A DNA stretch of 64,000 nucleotides, taken from the NCBI RefSeq assembly GCF_002006355.2, contig NZ_CP096980.1:4092001-4156000 (forward strand), in the 5' to 3' direction. The notes beneath the pieces were generated by a model. It saw only the letters and a list, made by a program, of their open reading frames with translations. It had not been told where the DNA came from and did no database searches. Every line of letters starts with the position of its first letter. The first letter of the stretch is position 1. The DNA comes from Clostridium felsineum DSM 794 (GTDB lineage: Bacteria; Bacillota; Clostridia; Clostridiales; Clostridiaceae). The position numbers were made by a program, and so were the translations under genes. Below, piece by piece: positions 23,026 through 32,547 of this stretch.

Positions 23026-24408
23026 ATGCCTATTAATTCTTTTGAAAATTACCCCATGTCTTGGAAACCAAATAAATGCAATTTAAAACGACCTTTTTAT
23101 TTATCTATTGCTGAAGCTTTAGAAAATGATATACATAATGGTTTTCTAGCTCCAGGTACAAAACTTCCACCACAAAGAGAACTTGCTGATTTTTTAGATA
23201 TTAACTTTACAACAATAACACGCTCCTACAAAATATGCGAGTTAAAGGGATTAATCTATGCTGTTACTGGAAAAGGAACTTTTGTTTCTCCTAATGCCAC
23301 TAAATGTATAACTATTTCCACTAATAGTTTTTCTGGTAGTATAAACCTTGGCTTCGTTGCCTCCTTTGAATGCTGTAATTCTATGATATTAGATACTACT
23401 AAAAAAATTATGGAAAAACATTATTTAGAGAAGCTTCTCAATTATGATAATCCAACTGGAATACCTCATCAAAAAAAAGCTGCCTTGAATTGGATGGAAA
23501 ATTTCGGAATACATACTGACACGGAACATTTAGCTATTGTTTCAGGCGCTCAAAATGCATTAGCAATTACTTTATTTTCACTATTTGAACCTGGAAATCG
23601 TATTGCAGTTGACCTGTATACCTATTCAAATTTCATTGAGCTGTCAAAAATATTTCATTTACAGCTAGTTCCTATTAAGAATGATGAAAACGGTATGTTA
23701 CCAGAGGAATTAGAAACTCAATGTCGTAAAAACTCTATACACGGTATATTCTTAATGCCATCTTGTTCTAATCCTACAACTATAATAATTTCAAATAGTC
23801 GTAAACTTGAATTAGCTAAGGTTATAAAAAAATTCAACCTCATTGTAATAGAAGATGACATTCACGCTTTTTTAACCGCTGGAACTATTGAGGATTATAA
23901 ACAACCTATTTTTGAATTACTTCCTGAACAAACCATATATATCTGCAGCACTTCAAAAGCCATTTGTTCTGGACTTAGAATAGCTTATATAGTTTTTGCA
24001 GAGCGATTTAAAAAAAGGATATTACAAGCTATTTTCAATATAAACGTTAAAACTTCATCATTGGATAGTGAAATCGTAACAGAACTTATTTTATCAGGTA
24101 AAGCAAATGAAATAGTGAATAAAAAAAAGAAATTAGCAGAAGCTGCTAACAATATATTTTCAAAATATTTTCCCAGTGTTCCTATTATTGGTCACCCTCT
24201 TAGCTTTTATAGATGGCTCCCAATTTCAAATAATATTAATCAAAAAATTGAAGAAAACCTTTTAAAAAAAGGAGTTAATGTGTTCCATTCAAATCGATTT
24301 CTTAGCGCTTCAACTGCGAATGATAAATATCTACGTATTGCACTTTCTTCAACAAGTTCATTAAATGAATTAGAAATTGGTTTAAAAATTTTAAGCACAC
24401 AAATATAA
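23026..24408 (+). CDS. MocR/GntR-type regulator with aminotransferase domain
   Basis: 460 residues. GntR winged HTH at about 20-85 (GFLAPGTKLPPQRELADFLD, then NFTTITRSYKICELKGLIY). A fold-type I PLP aminotransferase-like domain follows; the PLP lysine is in ICSTSKAICSGLRIAY and the conserved Asp in IVIEDDIHAF. MocR proteins bind PLP-amino-acid adducts and regulate vitamin B6, GABA or amino-acid genes. ATG 23026 has GGAGG ahead. Divergent from azlCD, which suggests control of amino-acid export. Confidence 0.9.
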   Translation: MPINSFENYPMSWKPNKCNLKRPFYLSIAEALENDIHNGFLAPGTKLPPQRELADFLDINFTTITRSYKICELKGLIYAVTGKGTFVSPNATKCITISTNSFSGSINLGFVASFECCNSMILDTTKKIMEKHYLEKLLNYDNPTGIPHQKKAALNWMENFGIHTDTEHLAIVSGAQNALAITLFSLFEPGNRIAVDLYTYSNFIELSKIFHLQLVPIKNDENGMLPEELETQCRKNSIHGIFLMPSCSNPTTIIISNSRKLELAKVIKKFNLIVIEDDIHAFLTAGTIEDYKQPIFELLPEQTIYICSTSKAICSGLRIAYIVFAERFKKRILQAIFNINVKTSSLDSEIVTELILSGKANEIVNKKKKLAEAANNIFSKYFPSVPIIGHPLSFYRWLPISNNINQKIEENLLKKGVNVFHSNRFLSASTANDKYLRIALSSTSSLNELEIGLKILSTQI

Positions 24409-24418
24409 AAATTTATTA

Positions 24419-24486
24419 ATGTTTTTGAATTAATAGTTTTAAATACAAAATCACTAACTATAAATTTTAAACTTAGCAACAATATA
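24419..24486 (-). pseudogene. remnant copy of the CE2 esterase 5' end
   Basis: This segment matches 21533-21600, the signal-peptide part of the esterase gene, at about 56 of 68 bases without gaps. Translated it reads LLSLKFIVSDFVFKTINSKT against LLNVKFTVSASAVKTINSKT in the intact gene. No further esterase sequence follows, because the histidine kinase gene begins at once. It is a relic of duplication or rearrangement around azlCD-mocR. Confidence 0.6.
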
Positions 24487-24491
24487 TTTCC

Positions 24492-25418
24492 TCATAAATT
24501 AATTTTGGGAAGCGAAAATGTAAAAGCTGTTTTCTTGAAAGAAATACTTTTTACACTTATGCTTCCCTTGTTTCCCTTAACCAGTTCTTTAACTATACTA
24601 AGACCAATACCATTTCCACTTAACTTTGAATTCCTTGACTCTTCAGCCGTATATAATCTATTAAATACTAATGGCAAATCTTTTTTATCAATACCTTTTC
24701 CGTTATTCCAAACCTCAGTGTAAATATAATCTTTGTCCTCATATATATGTATCCCCACTTTATTCCCATCCCTCCCATACTTTAAGCTATTAGAAAGCAA
24801 GTTATTAAGTATTCTTCCCACAGATACCCTATCTGCCAAAACATAAACTTCTTCTTTGGTACATTCTAAGACAGGAGTTATTCCTATAGTTTTAAAATCA
24901 TTATAAAAAAACAGAACCTGTTCTTGTATTACATCACTAAGATTTATTTTCTGTATATTAAATTTTTCATCATTGGCTTCTAATCTAGATAAATAAAAAA
25001 AGTTTTCTAAGGTTGAATTTAAATAACAGGCCTTATTATGTATAATATCTAAATATTCGTTTATTTCCCCTAAACTCAAGTTTTTGCTTTGCTTTATAAG
25101 TTCAACATACCCAATAAGTGAGGTAAGTGGAGTTTTAAAGTCATGAGATATATTTGAAACCATTTTTGACATTATGTCGGCTTTTTCTAAATTATCATTT
25201 TTAGCTTCTTGAAGTTTATCAGTAATTAAATTTATATTACTAACTAAATTAGCTATAAATTTAAAATTATTATTTATCATAATCTTTCTGCTAAAGTTTC
25301 CTGCTATCACATCTTCCAAAATTTTTTTAATATAATTTATTTTCGTAACTGTAGATATTATTAAAAGAATAAGTATTAAAATTATCCCTACAGAAATAAA
25401 AAATAATATTTTATACAT
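24492..25418 (-). CDS. sensor histidine kinase
   Basis: 308 residues. One clear N-terminal membrane helix (3-25), a short linker, HisKA with the phosphorylated His in SNISHDFKTPLTSLIGYVEL (about 95), and HATPase_c with N-box NNLLSNSLKYG and G boxes GKGIDKKDLP and GNGIGLSIVKEL. There is no large extracellular sensor. That, with the two neighbouring ABC transporters, suggests a kinase that senses through the transporter, as in BceS-type systems. It starts 3 bases after the response regulator stop. Confidence 0.9.
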   Translation of the reverse strand: MYKILFFISVGIILILILLIISTVTKINYIKKILEDVIAGNFSRKIMINNNFKFIANLVSNINLITDKLQEAKNDNLEKADIMSKMVSNISHDFKTPLTSLIGYVELIKQSKNLSLGEINEYLDIIHNKACYLNSTLENFFYLSRLEANDEKFNIQKINLSDVIQEQVLFFYNDFKTIGITPVLECTKEEVYVLADRVSVGRILNNLLSNSLKYGRDGNKVGIHIYEDKDYIYTEVWNNGKGIDKKDLPLVFNRLYTAEESRNSKLSGNGIGLSIVKELVKGNKGSISVKSISFKKTAFTFSLPKINL

Positions 25419-25421
25419 ACT

Positions 25422-26132
25422 TTATTCCCCCAACTTATATCCTATTCCCCAAACAGTTTCTATATATTTAGGACAACTTGTATCATTTTCTATTTTATCT
25501 CTAAGTCTTTTTATGTGAACCATAATTGTATTGTCATTTCTTATTGGATCTTTTCCCCAAATACTGTCGTATATTTGAGATTTGGTAAATACCTTTTTAG
25601 GATTTAACAGAAATAATTTTAGTATTTCAAATTCTATAGGAGTTATTTTTATTGCTTTGCCTTCCTTAGTAATAGAGTAATCCTGAATATTTACAGTGAG
25701 TTCTTTATAATTAACAATATTATCACTAGACATTTCCTCTCCACTAAAATACAAATACCTTCTTATAAGTGCCTTTACCCTTGCTACAAATTCATTTAGT
25801 GAAAATGGTTTTACAATATAATCATCTGCTCCCATGCTAATAGCAGAAACTTTATCCATCTCTTTACTTTTAGCTGATATAACAAGTATCGGTACTGTGC
25901 TTTTTTGTCTAATCCTTCTTATTATTTCAAAACCATCTATAAAAGGAACCATCAAATCTAATACAATTAATTTAATTTTGTCCTTATCATGCAAAAAATT
26001 ATCCATAGCACTTTCTCCATCGTATGCCTTTACTACACAGAACCCTTCGTTCAATAAAATCTTATCAATAAGTCTACTTATTTCTTTATCATCCTCAACA
26101 ACTAAAATTTCAACTCTATTTTTACTATCCAT
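25422..26132 (-). CDS. OmpR/PhoB-family response regulator
   Basis: 236 residues. Receiver domain 5-120 with acidic pocket in LVVEDDKE, phospho-Asp in LIVLDLMVPFIDG and Lys in GADDYIVKPFSLNEF; winged-helix output domain about 135-235 (LTPIEFEILKLF-like core, SIWGKDPIRNDNTIMVHIKR). It partners the downstream kinase. Probable target: the 11-bp direct repeats upstream of the FtsX-type permease gene. ATG 26132 is preferred (GAGGTGG ahead) over GTG 26147. Confidence 0.92.
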   Translation of the reverse strand: MDSKNRVEILVVEDDKEISRLIDKILLNEGFCVVKAYDGESAMDNFLHDKDKIKLIVLDLMVPFIDGFEIIRRIRQKSTVPILVISAKSKEMDKVSAISMGADDYIVKPFSLNEFVARVKALIRRYLYFSGEEMSSDNIVNYKELTVNIQDYSITKEGKAIKITPIEFEILKLFLLNPKKVFTKSQIYDSIWGKDPIRNDNTIMVHIKRLRDKIENDTSCPKYIETVWGIGYKLGE

Positions 26133-26152
26133 ACCTTCCCACCTCACATTTA

Positions 26153-26875
26153 TTATATAATTTTATTTTCGTTCATTTTCCAATACTGAACTGCACCTAG
26201 AATAAATGTACCTATAAAAGTCATTAAGATATAAATGCTATTAGCTTTACTTCCAATATTATTAACATTTAAAACAGGTATGTACTGAAAAATAAATGGC
26301 CAGTTTCTATATTTGTTTAATGAAAACAATACAATAGAAAAAAAATAAATAAAAATTGATATTAAGATTGAATAAGAATATCTTTTCAATGCATTTCCTA
26401 TAATAACCATAATGGGTACAACACAAAATTGAAATAATATTGAAAGCATATACGCTTTAAAATGAGTGAATAATATGTTTTTTATATGAAACATAGCCAT
26501 TGTAACTGTCAATCCAAGAAATACTATAAAAAAATGTACGATGTAAATAACTATTAATATTACATAAGTTACTAAAACTTTACTTACATATATATTGATT
26601 CTATTTACTGGATAAGCGTATTCTATTTCTTTAGTTCCATATGAATATTCTTTTACAAATACATAATTAGATAGTAGTATAAAAATAAGAGTCTCTAAAA
26701 TTAGAAACATAAAATCCTCCACTTCTATGGAAGATGATATCCAACTAGAATGTGGATAGAAAAATAAAGATAAAAAAAACCATATTGCCGGTAAAATTAC
26801 AGCAGTTAGTATCAAGCATAATATTACTTTTGATTTTTTTACTTTTAATATTTCTATATAAATAAAATCAAACAT
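26153..26875 (-). CDS. ABC-2-type permease of a peptide-resistance transporter
   Basis: 240 residues with six predicted membrane helices and no catalytic motifs, matching BcrB/LanE-type permeases. ATG 26875 has AAAGGAG 6 bases ahead and overlaps the end of the ATPase gene by 8 bases, so the two are translationally coupled. With the ATPase it probably expels a lantibiotic or bacitracin-like peptide from the membrane. Confidence 0.8.
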   Translation of the reverse strand: MFDFIYIEILKVKKSKVILCLILTAVILPAIWFFLSLFFYPHSSWISSSIEVEDFMFLILETLIFILLSNYVFVKEYSYGTKEIEYAYPVNRINIYVSKVLVTYVILIVIYIVHFFIVFLGLTVTMAMFHIKNILFTHFKAYMLSILFQFCVVPIMVIIGNALKRYSYSILISIFIYFFSIVLFSLNKYRNWPFIFQYIPVLNVNNIGSKANSIYILMTFIGTFILGAVQYWKMNENKII

Positions 26876-27785
26876 ACTTTTCTCCTTTAATAAGTCTAAA
26901 AAAATAATCTTCAATATTTTCAGTATGAATTTTTAGTTCGCTAATTCCAATTCCATTATCAACTAACTGCTTGTTTATATCTTCTACATTATCTAATTTT
27001 TCAAAGATGAGAATGCTATTATTCTTAAAAATTTTGTAATTACTTATGCAGCAATTCTTTTCTAAAATTACACAAGCTTTTTCTAAATTACTTACCCTAA
27101 GTTTTAAATATACTCTATTTTTTTGGTTTAAATCCTTATATAAAACTTCCTTTACTAAATTCCCTCTATGGATTATTCCTACTTTGCTAACCCAATTCTC
27201 AACCTCATGAAATTTGTTACTACAAACAAGCACCGTAACATTTTTTCTTTTATTAAGTGTTATAATAATTTGTTTTATTTCATTTATAGCTGCTGTGTCT
27301 AGTCCTTTTGTGAGTTCATCTAAAATCAAAAGTTCAGGTTCATTAAGAAGGGCCCGTGCAAGCCCTAATCTCTGTTTCATCTCTGTTGAAAATTTATCTA
27401 CACTTTTACTTATTCCATTTAATTTCACTAAACTTAAAACTTCATCTATTTTCTTTTTATTTTGTACTCCCAGATATCTTCTATGGATTTCAAGATTTTC
27501 TTTTGCTGTAAGCATAGGATAAAAAATTTGCTTTTCTGGTAAAATGCCTATTCTGTTTTTATGAATGTATGAATTTATATTTATTGTCTCTCCAAAAAGT
27601 TCTATAGTTCCTTCGTCTGATTTTTCTTGTCCCATTATCATTTTTATAGTAGCTGTTTTACCTGCTCCATTCTCACCTAAAAAGCCGTAAATATCCCCTC
27701 TATTAATTGTTATGTTTACCTTATTTACTGCAATTTTATCCTTATACTTTTTTAATAGATTATTGGTTTTTAATATATTCTCCAT
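26868..27785 (-). CDS. ABC transporter ATPase, BcrA/lantibiotic-immunity type
   Basis: 305 residues: Walker A GFLGENGAGKTATIK (about 35-49), signature FSTEMKQRLGLARAL, Walker B LLILDELTKGLD, H-loop region VLVCSNKF with the usual His replaced by Asn-Lys, and a ~90-residue C-terminal extension usual for this class. It supplies energy to the ABC-2 permease that follows. ATG 27785 is chosen (AAGGA 8 bases ahead). The odd H-loop may alter ATP hydrolysis. Confidence 0.85.
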   Translation of the reverse strand: MENILKTNNLLKKYKDKIAVNKVNITINRGDIYGFLGENGAGKTATIKMIMGQEKSDEGTIELFGETININSYIHKNRIGILPEKQIFYPMLTAKENLEIHRRYLGVQNKKKIDEVLSLVKLNGISKSVDKFSTEMKQRLGLARALLNEPELLILDELTKGLDTAAINEIKQIIITLNKRKNVTVLVCSNKFHEVENWVSKVGIIHRGNLVKEVLYKDLNQKNRVYLKLRVSNLEKACVILEKNCCISNYKIFKNNSILIFEKLDNVEDINKQLVDNGIGISELKIHTENIEDYFFRLIKGEKYV

Positions 27786-27796
27786 ACTCATCTTCC

Positions 27797-28489
27797 TTAT
27801 GCCAGCATTTCTTTTAATTCAATTTCCCCATCTCGAAGTTTAAGTATATCTGTTCCAAATGCTGCTGACTCTTCTGAATGAGTAACTTGAACTATCGTTT
27901 TATTAAATTCTCTATTAATGTTTTTAAATAACTTCATTATTTCATTTCCAGTTTTTGAATCCAAATTACCTATAGGCTCATCCGCTAATATTATCTCTGG
28001 ATTAAATATAAGCGCTCTTGATATAGCTACCCTTTGCTGCTGACCTCCAGAAAGCTCTGCTGGCTTATGTTTTCTTCTATGGCTCATTTCAGTAATCTCA
28101 AGTATTTTATTCAACTCATTTTTAAGGTTTCTTGGTTTTTTACCATCTATAAGCATTGGAAGCATTATATTATCCTCAACAGACAAATTAGGAACCAAAT
28201 TATAAAATTGAAAAACAAAACCCATTTTTCTTCTTCTCATAATACATTTTTCTTTTTCTTTCATTTGGTATATATCTTTTCCACCTATTATTATATTTCC
28301 CTTTGATGGAACATCAAGTCCTCCAAGTATGTATAACAGCGTAGATTTTCCTCCACCAGAAGGCCCCATTATTGATAAAAATTCTCCCTTCCTTACATTA
28401 AAACTTACACCTTTCAATATGTCAACTGTTTCTCTTTTTAGTTTAAAAGACTTATAAATATTTTTAACTTCTATAGAAAATTCACTCAT
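27797..28489 (-). CDS. ABC transporter ATPase, MacB/BceA type
   Basis: 230 residues: Walker A MGPSGGGKSTLLYIL, Q-loop FQFYNLVPNLS, signature LSGGQQQRVAISRAL, Walker B IILADEPIGNLD, H-loop QVTHSEESA. Partner of the FtsX-like permease encoded 13 bases upstream. BceAB-type pairs remove or sense cell-wall-active peptides. ATG 28489 has AGGAGAGG 7 bases ahead. Confidence 0.92.
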   Translation of the reverse strand: MSEFSIEVKNIYKSFKLKRETVDILKGVSFNVRKGEFLSIMGPSGGGKSTLLYILGGLDVPSKGNIIIGGKDIYQMKEKEKCIMRRRKMGFVFQFYNLVPNLSVEDNIMLPMLIDGKKPRNLKNELNKILEITEMSHRRKHKPAELSGGQQQRVAISRALIFNPEIILADEPIGNLDSKTGNEIMKLFKNINREFNKTIVQVTHSEESAAFGTDILKLRDGEIELKEMLA

Positions 28490-28502
28490 TTTTATACCTC
28501 TC

Positions 28503-30968
28503 CTATTCATATTTTAATTCTTCTACAATTGATACTTTTTTGTTTTTAATTACTGCTGGAGTACTAGCTAAAAGCATAGTTACTAAAATTCCAATACAAA
28601 CATAATAAAATGCTTTAAAATCATACGTCATAGCTATTGAAATTTCTACAAGCTTAGTAAGTTTACCTAATACCCCCACTGAATAATAGGATATTATACC
28701 ACCTCCAATTATTGAAAATACAGCTGTAAATATACCTTCAATAACTATAGTTAATGCATTTTTACCTTTTGTAGCTCCAACAGAACTTAATACAGCTAAC
28801 TCTCTTTTTCTTTGAATAAAACTTACAGAAATATTATTTATAATTGCAAATATTCCCATTGCTACAGTCATTATTGAAAAAAACATAAGCGCTGTTATTA
28901 AAAGTTGAAAATCTTCCCTATAGGCTGCCACTGTCTCCTTAAGCGTCTTAACTTTTGCTGAGGTTCCCATTAGTTCATTTTCTAAGTTACTTTTTTCTTT
29001 ATCTACGTTTCCTTTTACCACAAGTGAATAATCATCTGGTACCTCTACTTTAAAGTCATTTATCATATTATCCTTATTAATTAAAATCTGACTTTCAGTA
29101 ACCTTTGCATCAAAAATACCTGTTATTTTATATTTAGCTTCTCTATTATCAATCTTTAATACAACACTATCCCCTATGGATTTTTTTAGACTCTTGGCTG
29201 ATTTACTATCGATTGCCATATTTCTTTCTTTTTTGCTTAGATCATTATAAAATTTATCTTTATCATTAATTGTATAGTAATTATTAAAGGCTCTATAAGT
29301 ATTAGGTTCAATACCTACAATAGGAAGTTTTATATTACTACCTTTTATTTCGCCATTACCCACACCATAGGTTTTTATTATACTTTTTATATTTTTATCT
29401 TTACTTAAAACAAGTTCTATTTTATGAGGATCATTTCCTTGATTTACGTCAATATCATAACTATAGTTACTTGCCGCTCCTATCAAGGCATTAATATAAG
29501 AATGTGAAAAAGATAATATAATAAGTATAGATACCATACTTATTATGATTAGCCTTATATTGTTTAAAAGTGCTTTCAAGGATCTAATATTGTTCAAGGC
29601 TAGTTTAATCCAAATACTTATATTTTTAGACATATACATAAGAGGATAACTTATTATTCTTATAAATGATGGCAAGATAATAATTGAACCCACCATAAAT
29701 AAAATAAAGCTTACTGGTGAAAACTCTATGGCTAATTCACTATTACTAGAATTAATAATAATCGATATAGCCACCAAAACAGATCCAATTATAAATATCT
29801 TGTATTTACTACTAGGCATATTGGCTTTATTTAAGATAATATCTTTTATTTGAAGCTTTTTTATAATTAAAACAGGCAAAACTGCTGACACACAAGTTAT
29901 AATAACTGCAAAAGCAACCCCTGCAATAAACCAGCTATTCTTTAAATCCACACTAGTCTGAACTCCATAGGCTTTATAATTATTTTGCAAATCTGCAAGT
30001 AAATATAAAAGCCCTTTACCTAAAAATATTGATATTATTCCACTTATTAATCCATAAATAATACTTTCACTTAAAAGTAATTTTATTATCCCGAAGCTAG
30101 TTTCCCCTTGGCTCAAAAATGTTCCTATAACTGGTAACCTCTCTAAAACTATAAGCTTAAAACAGCTATAAATTATAAAAGCACTCATAAAAACTACTAT
30201 TACCAACATAAAATAAAAAAGTATTTGTACTGTCTCCATATCACTTTCTGCTTTTGCCTTGTCAAATATAAGGTTAGCTGTACAATTATAACCTTTATTA
30301 TTAAAGTGTTTAATAAATTTGGAGCTATTTACATTGCTTTTAAGGCTTGCAAACATGTAGTTATATAACTTGTTTATATTTAGTATTTTCCATATACTTT
30401 TTTCATTGACTACAATTGCAAATTTATCTTTTTCATCTGTACTAAATACACCAACACTTTCTGCAATAGCATTTACCTTATAAACCTGACTCTTATCTTC
30501 TGATTTTATAGTTATTTCACTTCCAACTTTAAAACTATGAGCTTTTGCCATTCTCTCTGAAATTATGGCACCATTTCCATCTAGTGGATTAGCTCCTGTC
30601 TTCTTTAATATTTTCATATTAGGAAGTTTTTCATAATTCCCTTCTTCAACCCCTTCTACAGCTACCTCTACCCTTTTATTTAAATATCCATCTAAATTTA
30701 GAATCGGTACAAACTCTATAAAATCTTCTTTAGGTATTCTACTTTCATCAAAAAATGGTTCATATGTTGTATTTTTAGCAGTTACAGCTATGTTGTAGAC
30801 TCCATTTTGTTTATTCACTTGCTTTTCGGTAACTCTATTTGCAGAATCCGCAACTCCAAGTGATGTAATCAAAAGAGCTGCTGCAATTGTTATAGTAATT
30901 ATCAAAAGCAGACTTCTTCCCTTTTTCTTAAAAATTGATTTAAGCAAATATTTAAGAAATATGTTCAC
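28503..30968 (-). CDS. FtsX-domain ABC permease (MacB/BceB-like)
   Basis: 821 residues. N-terminal helix (12-32), a large extracellular domain (about 35-245), a first FtsX core of about three to four helices (248-375), more helices to about 490, a second extracellular domain and a final FtsX core (about 690-820, ending VSIVEELKYE). Two FtsX domains is typical of lipoprotein or antimicrobial-peptide exporters. Start GTG 30968 is chosen because GGGG lies 8 bases ahead. First gene of the five-to-six-gene operon ending in the kinase. Confidence 0.85.
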   Translation of the reverse strand: MNIFLKYLLKSIFKKKGRSLLLIITITIAAALLITSLGVADSANRVTEKQVNKQNGVYNIAVTAKNTTYEPFFDESRIPKEDFIEFVPILNLDGYLNKRVEVAVEGVEEGNYEKLPNMKILKKTGANPLDGNGAIISERMAKAHSFKVGSEITIKSEDKSQVYKVNAIAESVGVFSTDEKDKFAIVVNEKSIWKILNINKLYNYMFASLKSNVNSSKFIKHFNNKGYNCTANLIFDKAKAESDMETVQILFYFMLVIVVFMSAFIIYSCFKLIVLERLPVIGTFLSQGETSFGIIKLLLSESIIYGLISGIISIFLGKGLLYLLADLQNNYKAYGVQTSVDLKNSWFIAGVAFAVIITCVSAVLPVLIIKKLQIKDIILNKANMPSSKYKIFIIGSVLVAISIIINSSNSELAIEFSPVSFILFMVGSIIILPSFIRIISYPLMYMSKNISIWIKLALNNIRSLKALLNNIRLIIISMVSILIILSFSHSYINALIGAASNYSYDIDVNQGNDPHKIELVLSKDKNIKSIIKTYGVGNGEIKGSNIKLPIVGIEPNTYRAFNNYYTINDKDKFYNDLSKKERNMAIDSKSAKSLKKSIGDSVVLKIDNREAKYKITGIFDAKVTESQILINKDNMINDFKVEVPDDYSLVVKGNVDKEKSNLENELMGTSAKVKTLKETVAAYREDFQLLITALMFFSIMTVAMGIFAIINNISVSFIQRKRELAVLSSVGATKGKNALTIVIEGIFTAVFSIIGGGIISYYSVGVLGKLTKLVEISIAMTYDFKAFYYVCIGILVTMLLASTPAVIKNKKVSIVEELKYE

Positions 30969-30996
30969 AATTATCACCCCATATATGTGGTTAAAC

Positions 30997-31057
30997 CAGT
31001 GAAATTATTAACTTAAAAATGCCATCTTGAAACATCTATAAGTTAGACTTTTCACTG
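30997..31057 (-). promoter_or_regulatory. structured leader of the FtsX-permease operon
   Basis: CAGTGAAA / TTTCACTG outer arms enclose AACTTA / TAAGTT and then ATG / CAT inner arms, so the leader can fold into one long interrupted hairpin about 30 bases before the RBS. Seen in sequence only; no known RNA family is recognised. Confidence 0.4.
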
Positions 31058-31086
31058 ATTTACCTATATTTAATTTACAATTATTA

Positions 31087-31142
31087 ATTATAGGTTTAAC
31101 TTCTTACAATGTATTTGAAAATTTGTTACGATTTTCTTACGA
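31087..31142 (-). promoter_or_regulatory. response-regulator-type promoter: 11-bp direct repeats and -10 box
   Basis: Minus strand: TCGTAAGAAAA TCGTAACAAAT are tandem repeats in 11-bp phase (31142-31121), followed 28 bases later by a TATAAT -10 box (31092-31087) that lacks a good -35. This is the arrangement of promoters activated by OmpR-family regulators. The 31143-31436 stretch beyond shows no further feature I can name. Confidence 0.55.
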
Positions 31143-31436
31143 GGTTTAATTATTTTTACTACTTTTAAGCTACTAATAACGATTTCTATATCTAAATGAG
31201 ACTTTTAATTAAAAATTTATTAAATTTATAGTTGATTGCTTTGATTTTTGTTATAAAATTAAATAAGGGGGTGTTCAAATACAAATAGCAATCATGAAAA
31301 AGCTGTCATTATATTTATCAACGACTAAGCTTTAAAATCGCTACATAATATTTATCTTGCTATTTATATGCAATTCATTAATACTCAAAGGGAAGTATTA
31401 TAATTAATAATCAATATATGGAAGGATGTAGATAAC

Positions 31437-32462
31437 ATGGAAAAGAAAAATATAGATTGGGCTAATCTTGGCTTTGGATATGTTAAAACAGATAAAAGAT
31501 TCGTTGCCAACTATACAGATGGAAAATGGGATGATGGTGCATTAGTTTCTGAGGCTACTATTGCAATTAGTGAATGTGCTGGAGTTCTTCAATATTCTCA
31601 ATCTTGCTTTGAAGGTATGAAGGCTTACACAACTGAAGATGGACACATTGTTACCTTCCGACCTGATTTAAATGCTGAGCGTATGGAAGATACATGTAGA
31701 AGACTTGAAATGCCAGTATTTCCAAAAGAAAATTTTGTAGATGCTGTAGTAAAAACTATAGAAGCAAATGCTGAATGGGTACCTCCATATGGAAGCGGCG
31801 CTACTCTTTACCTTCGTCCATTTATGTTCGCTTCAGGACCAGTTATAGGTGTTAAACCCGCAGATGAATATCAATTTAGAGTATTCGCTACACCAGTTGG
31901 TCCATATTTTAAAGGTGGCGTTAAACCTCTAACTTTATGCGTTAGTGACTTTGATCGTGCTGCACCACATGGTACTGGACACATAAAAGCTGGACTTAAC
32001 TACGCAATGAGTCTTCATGCAATTGTTACTGCTCACAAAGAAGGCTACGATGAAAACATGTATTTAGATGCAGCTACTAGAACAAAAGTTGAAGAAACAG
32101 GTGGAGCTAACTTTTTATTCGTAACTAAAGATAATAAAGTTGTTACCCCAAAATCAGATACTATTCTTCCTTCAATTACACGTCGTTCTTTAATGGCAGT
32201 TGCAAAAGATTATCTTGGTTTAGAAGTAGAGGAAAGAACTGTTTATTTTGATGAAGTAAAAGATTTTGCAGAGTGCGGACTTTGTGGAACTGCTGCTGTT
32301 ATATCTCCAGTAGGAAAAATTGTAGATCATGGAAAAGAAATTTGCTTTCCTAGCGGTATGACAGAGATGGGTCCTATTACAAAAAAATTACTTGATACAT
32401 TAACAGGTATTCAAATGGGACGTATCAAAGCACCTGAAGGTTGGTTAAAGGTTATTAAATAA
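31437..32462 (+). CDS. ilvE: branched-chain amino acid aminotransferase
   Basis: 341 residues, class IV PLP aminotransferase of the larger IlvE type. QSCFEGMKAY, RPFMFASGPVIGV, the PLP Lys in HGTGHIKAGLNYAMSL and EETGGANFLFV are all in place. It transaminates leucine, isoleucine and valine with 2-oxoglutarate. RBS AAGGA about 10 bases ahead of the ATG. Single gene with a terminator behind it. I looked for a T-box leader upstream and saw no conserved T-box or specifier structure. Confidence 0.95.
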   Translation: MEKKNIDWANLGFGYVKTDKRFVANYTDGKWDDGALVSEATIAISECAGVLQYSQSCFEGMKAYTTEDGHIVTFRPDLNAERMEDTCRRLEMPVFPKENFVDAVVKTIEANAEWVPPYGSGATLYLRPFMFASGPVIGVKPADEYQFRVFATPVGPYFKGGVKPLTLCVSDFDRAAPHGTGHIKAGLNYAMSLHAIVTAHKEGYDENMYLDAATRTKVEETGGANFLFVTKDNKVVTPKSDTILPSITRRSLMAVAKDYLGLEVEERTVYFDEVKDFAECGLCGTAAVISPVGKIVDHGKEICFPSGMTEMGPITKKLLDTLTGIQMGRIKAPEGWLKVIK

Positions 32463-32476
32463 CTCTAATTTAATTT

Positions 32477-32519
32477 TAAAAGAACAACATACATATAATA
32501 AAAGATGTTGTTCTTTTAA
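32477..32519 (+). terminator. rho-independent terminator after ilvE
   Basis: AAAAGAACAACAT / ATGTTGTTCTTTT, a 13-bp perfect stem with a 14-base loop. It can act in both directions and also ends the convergent MBL gene. Confidence 0.8.
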
Positions 32520-32547
32520 CTACTAAATTATATGATAAAATTTTCCA

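Noticed and set aside
31143..31436. Possible T-box leader before the branched-chain aminotransferase gene
   Set aside because: No T-box sequence, specifier stem or terminator of the expected kind could be found in this stretch.
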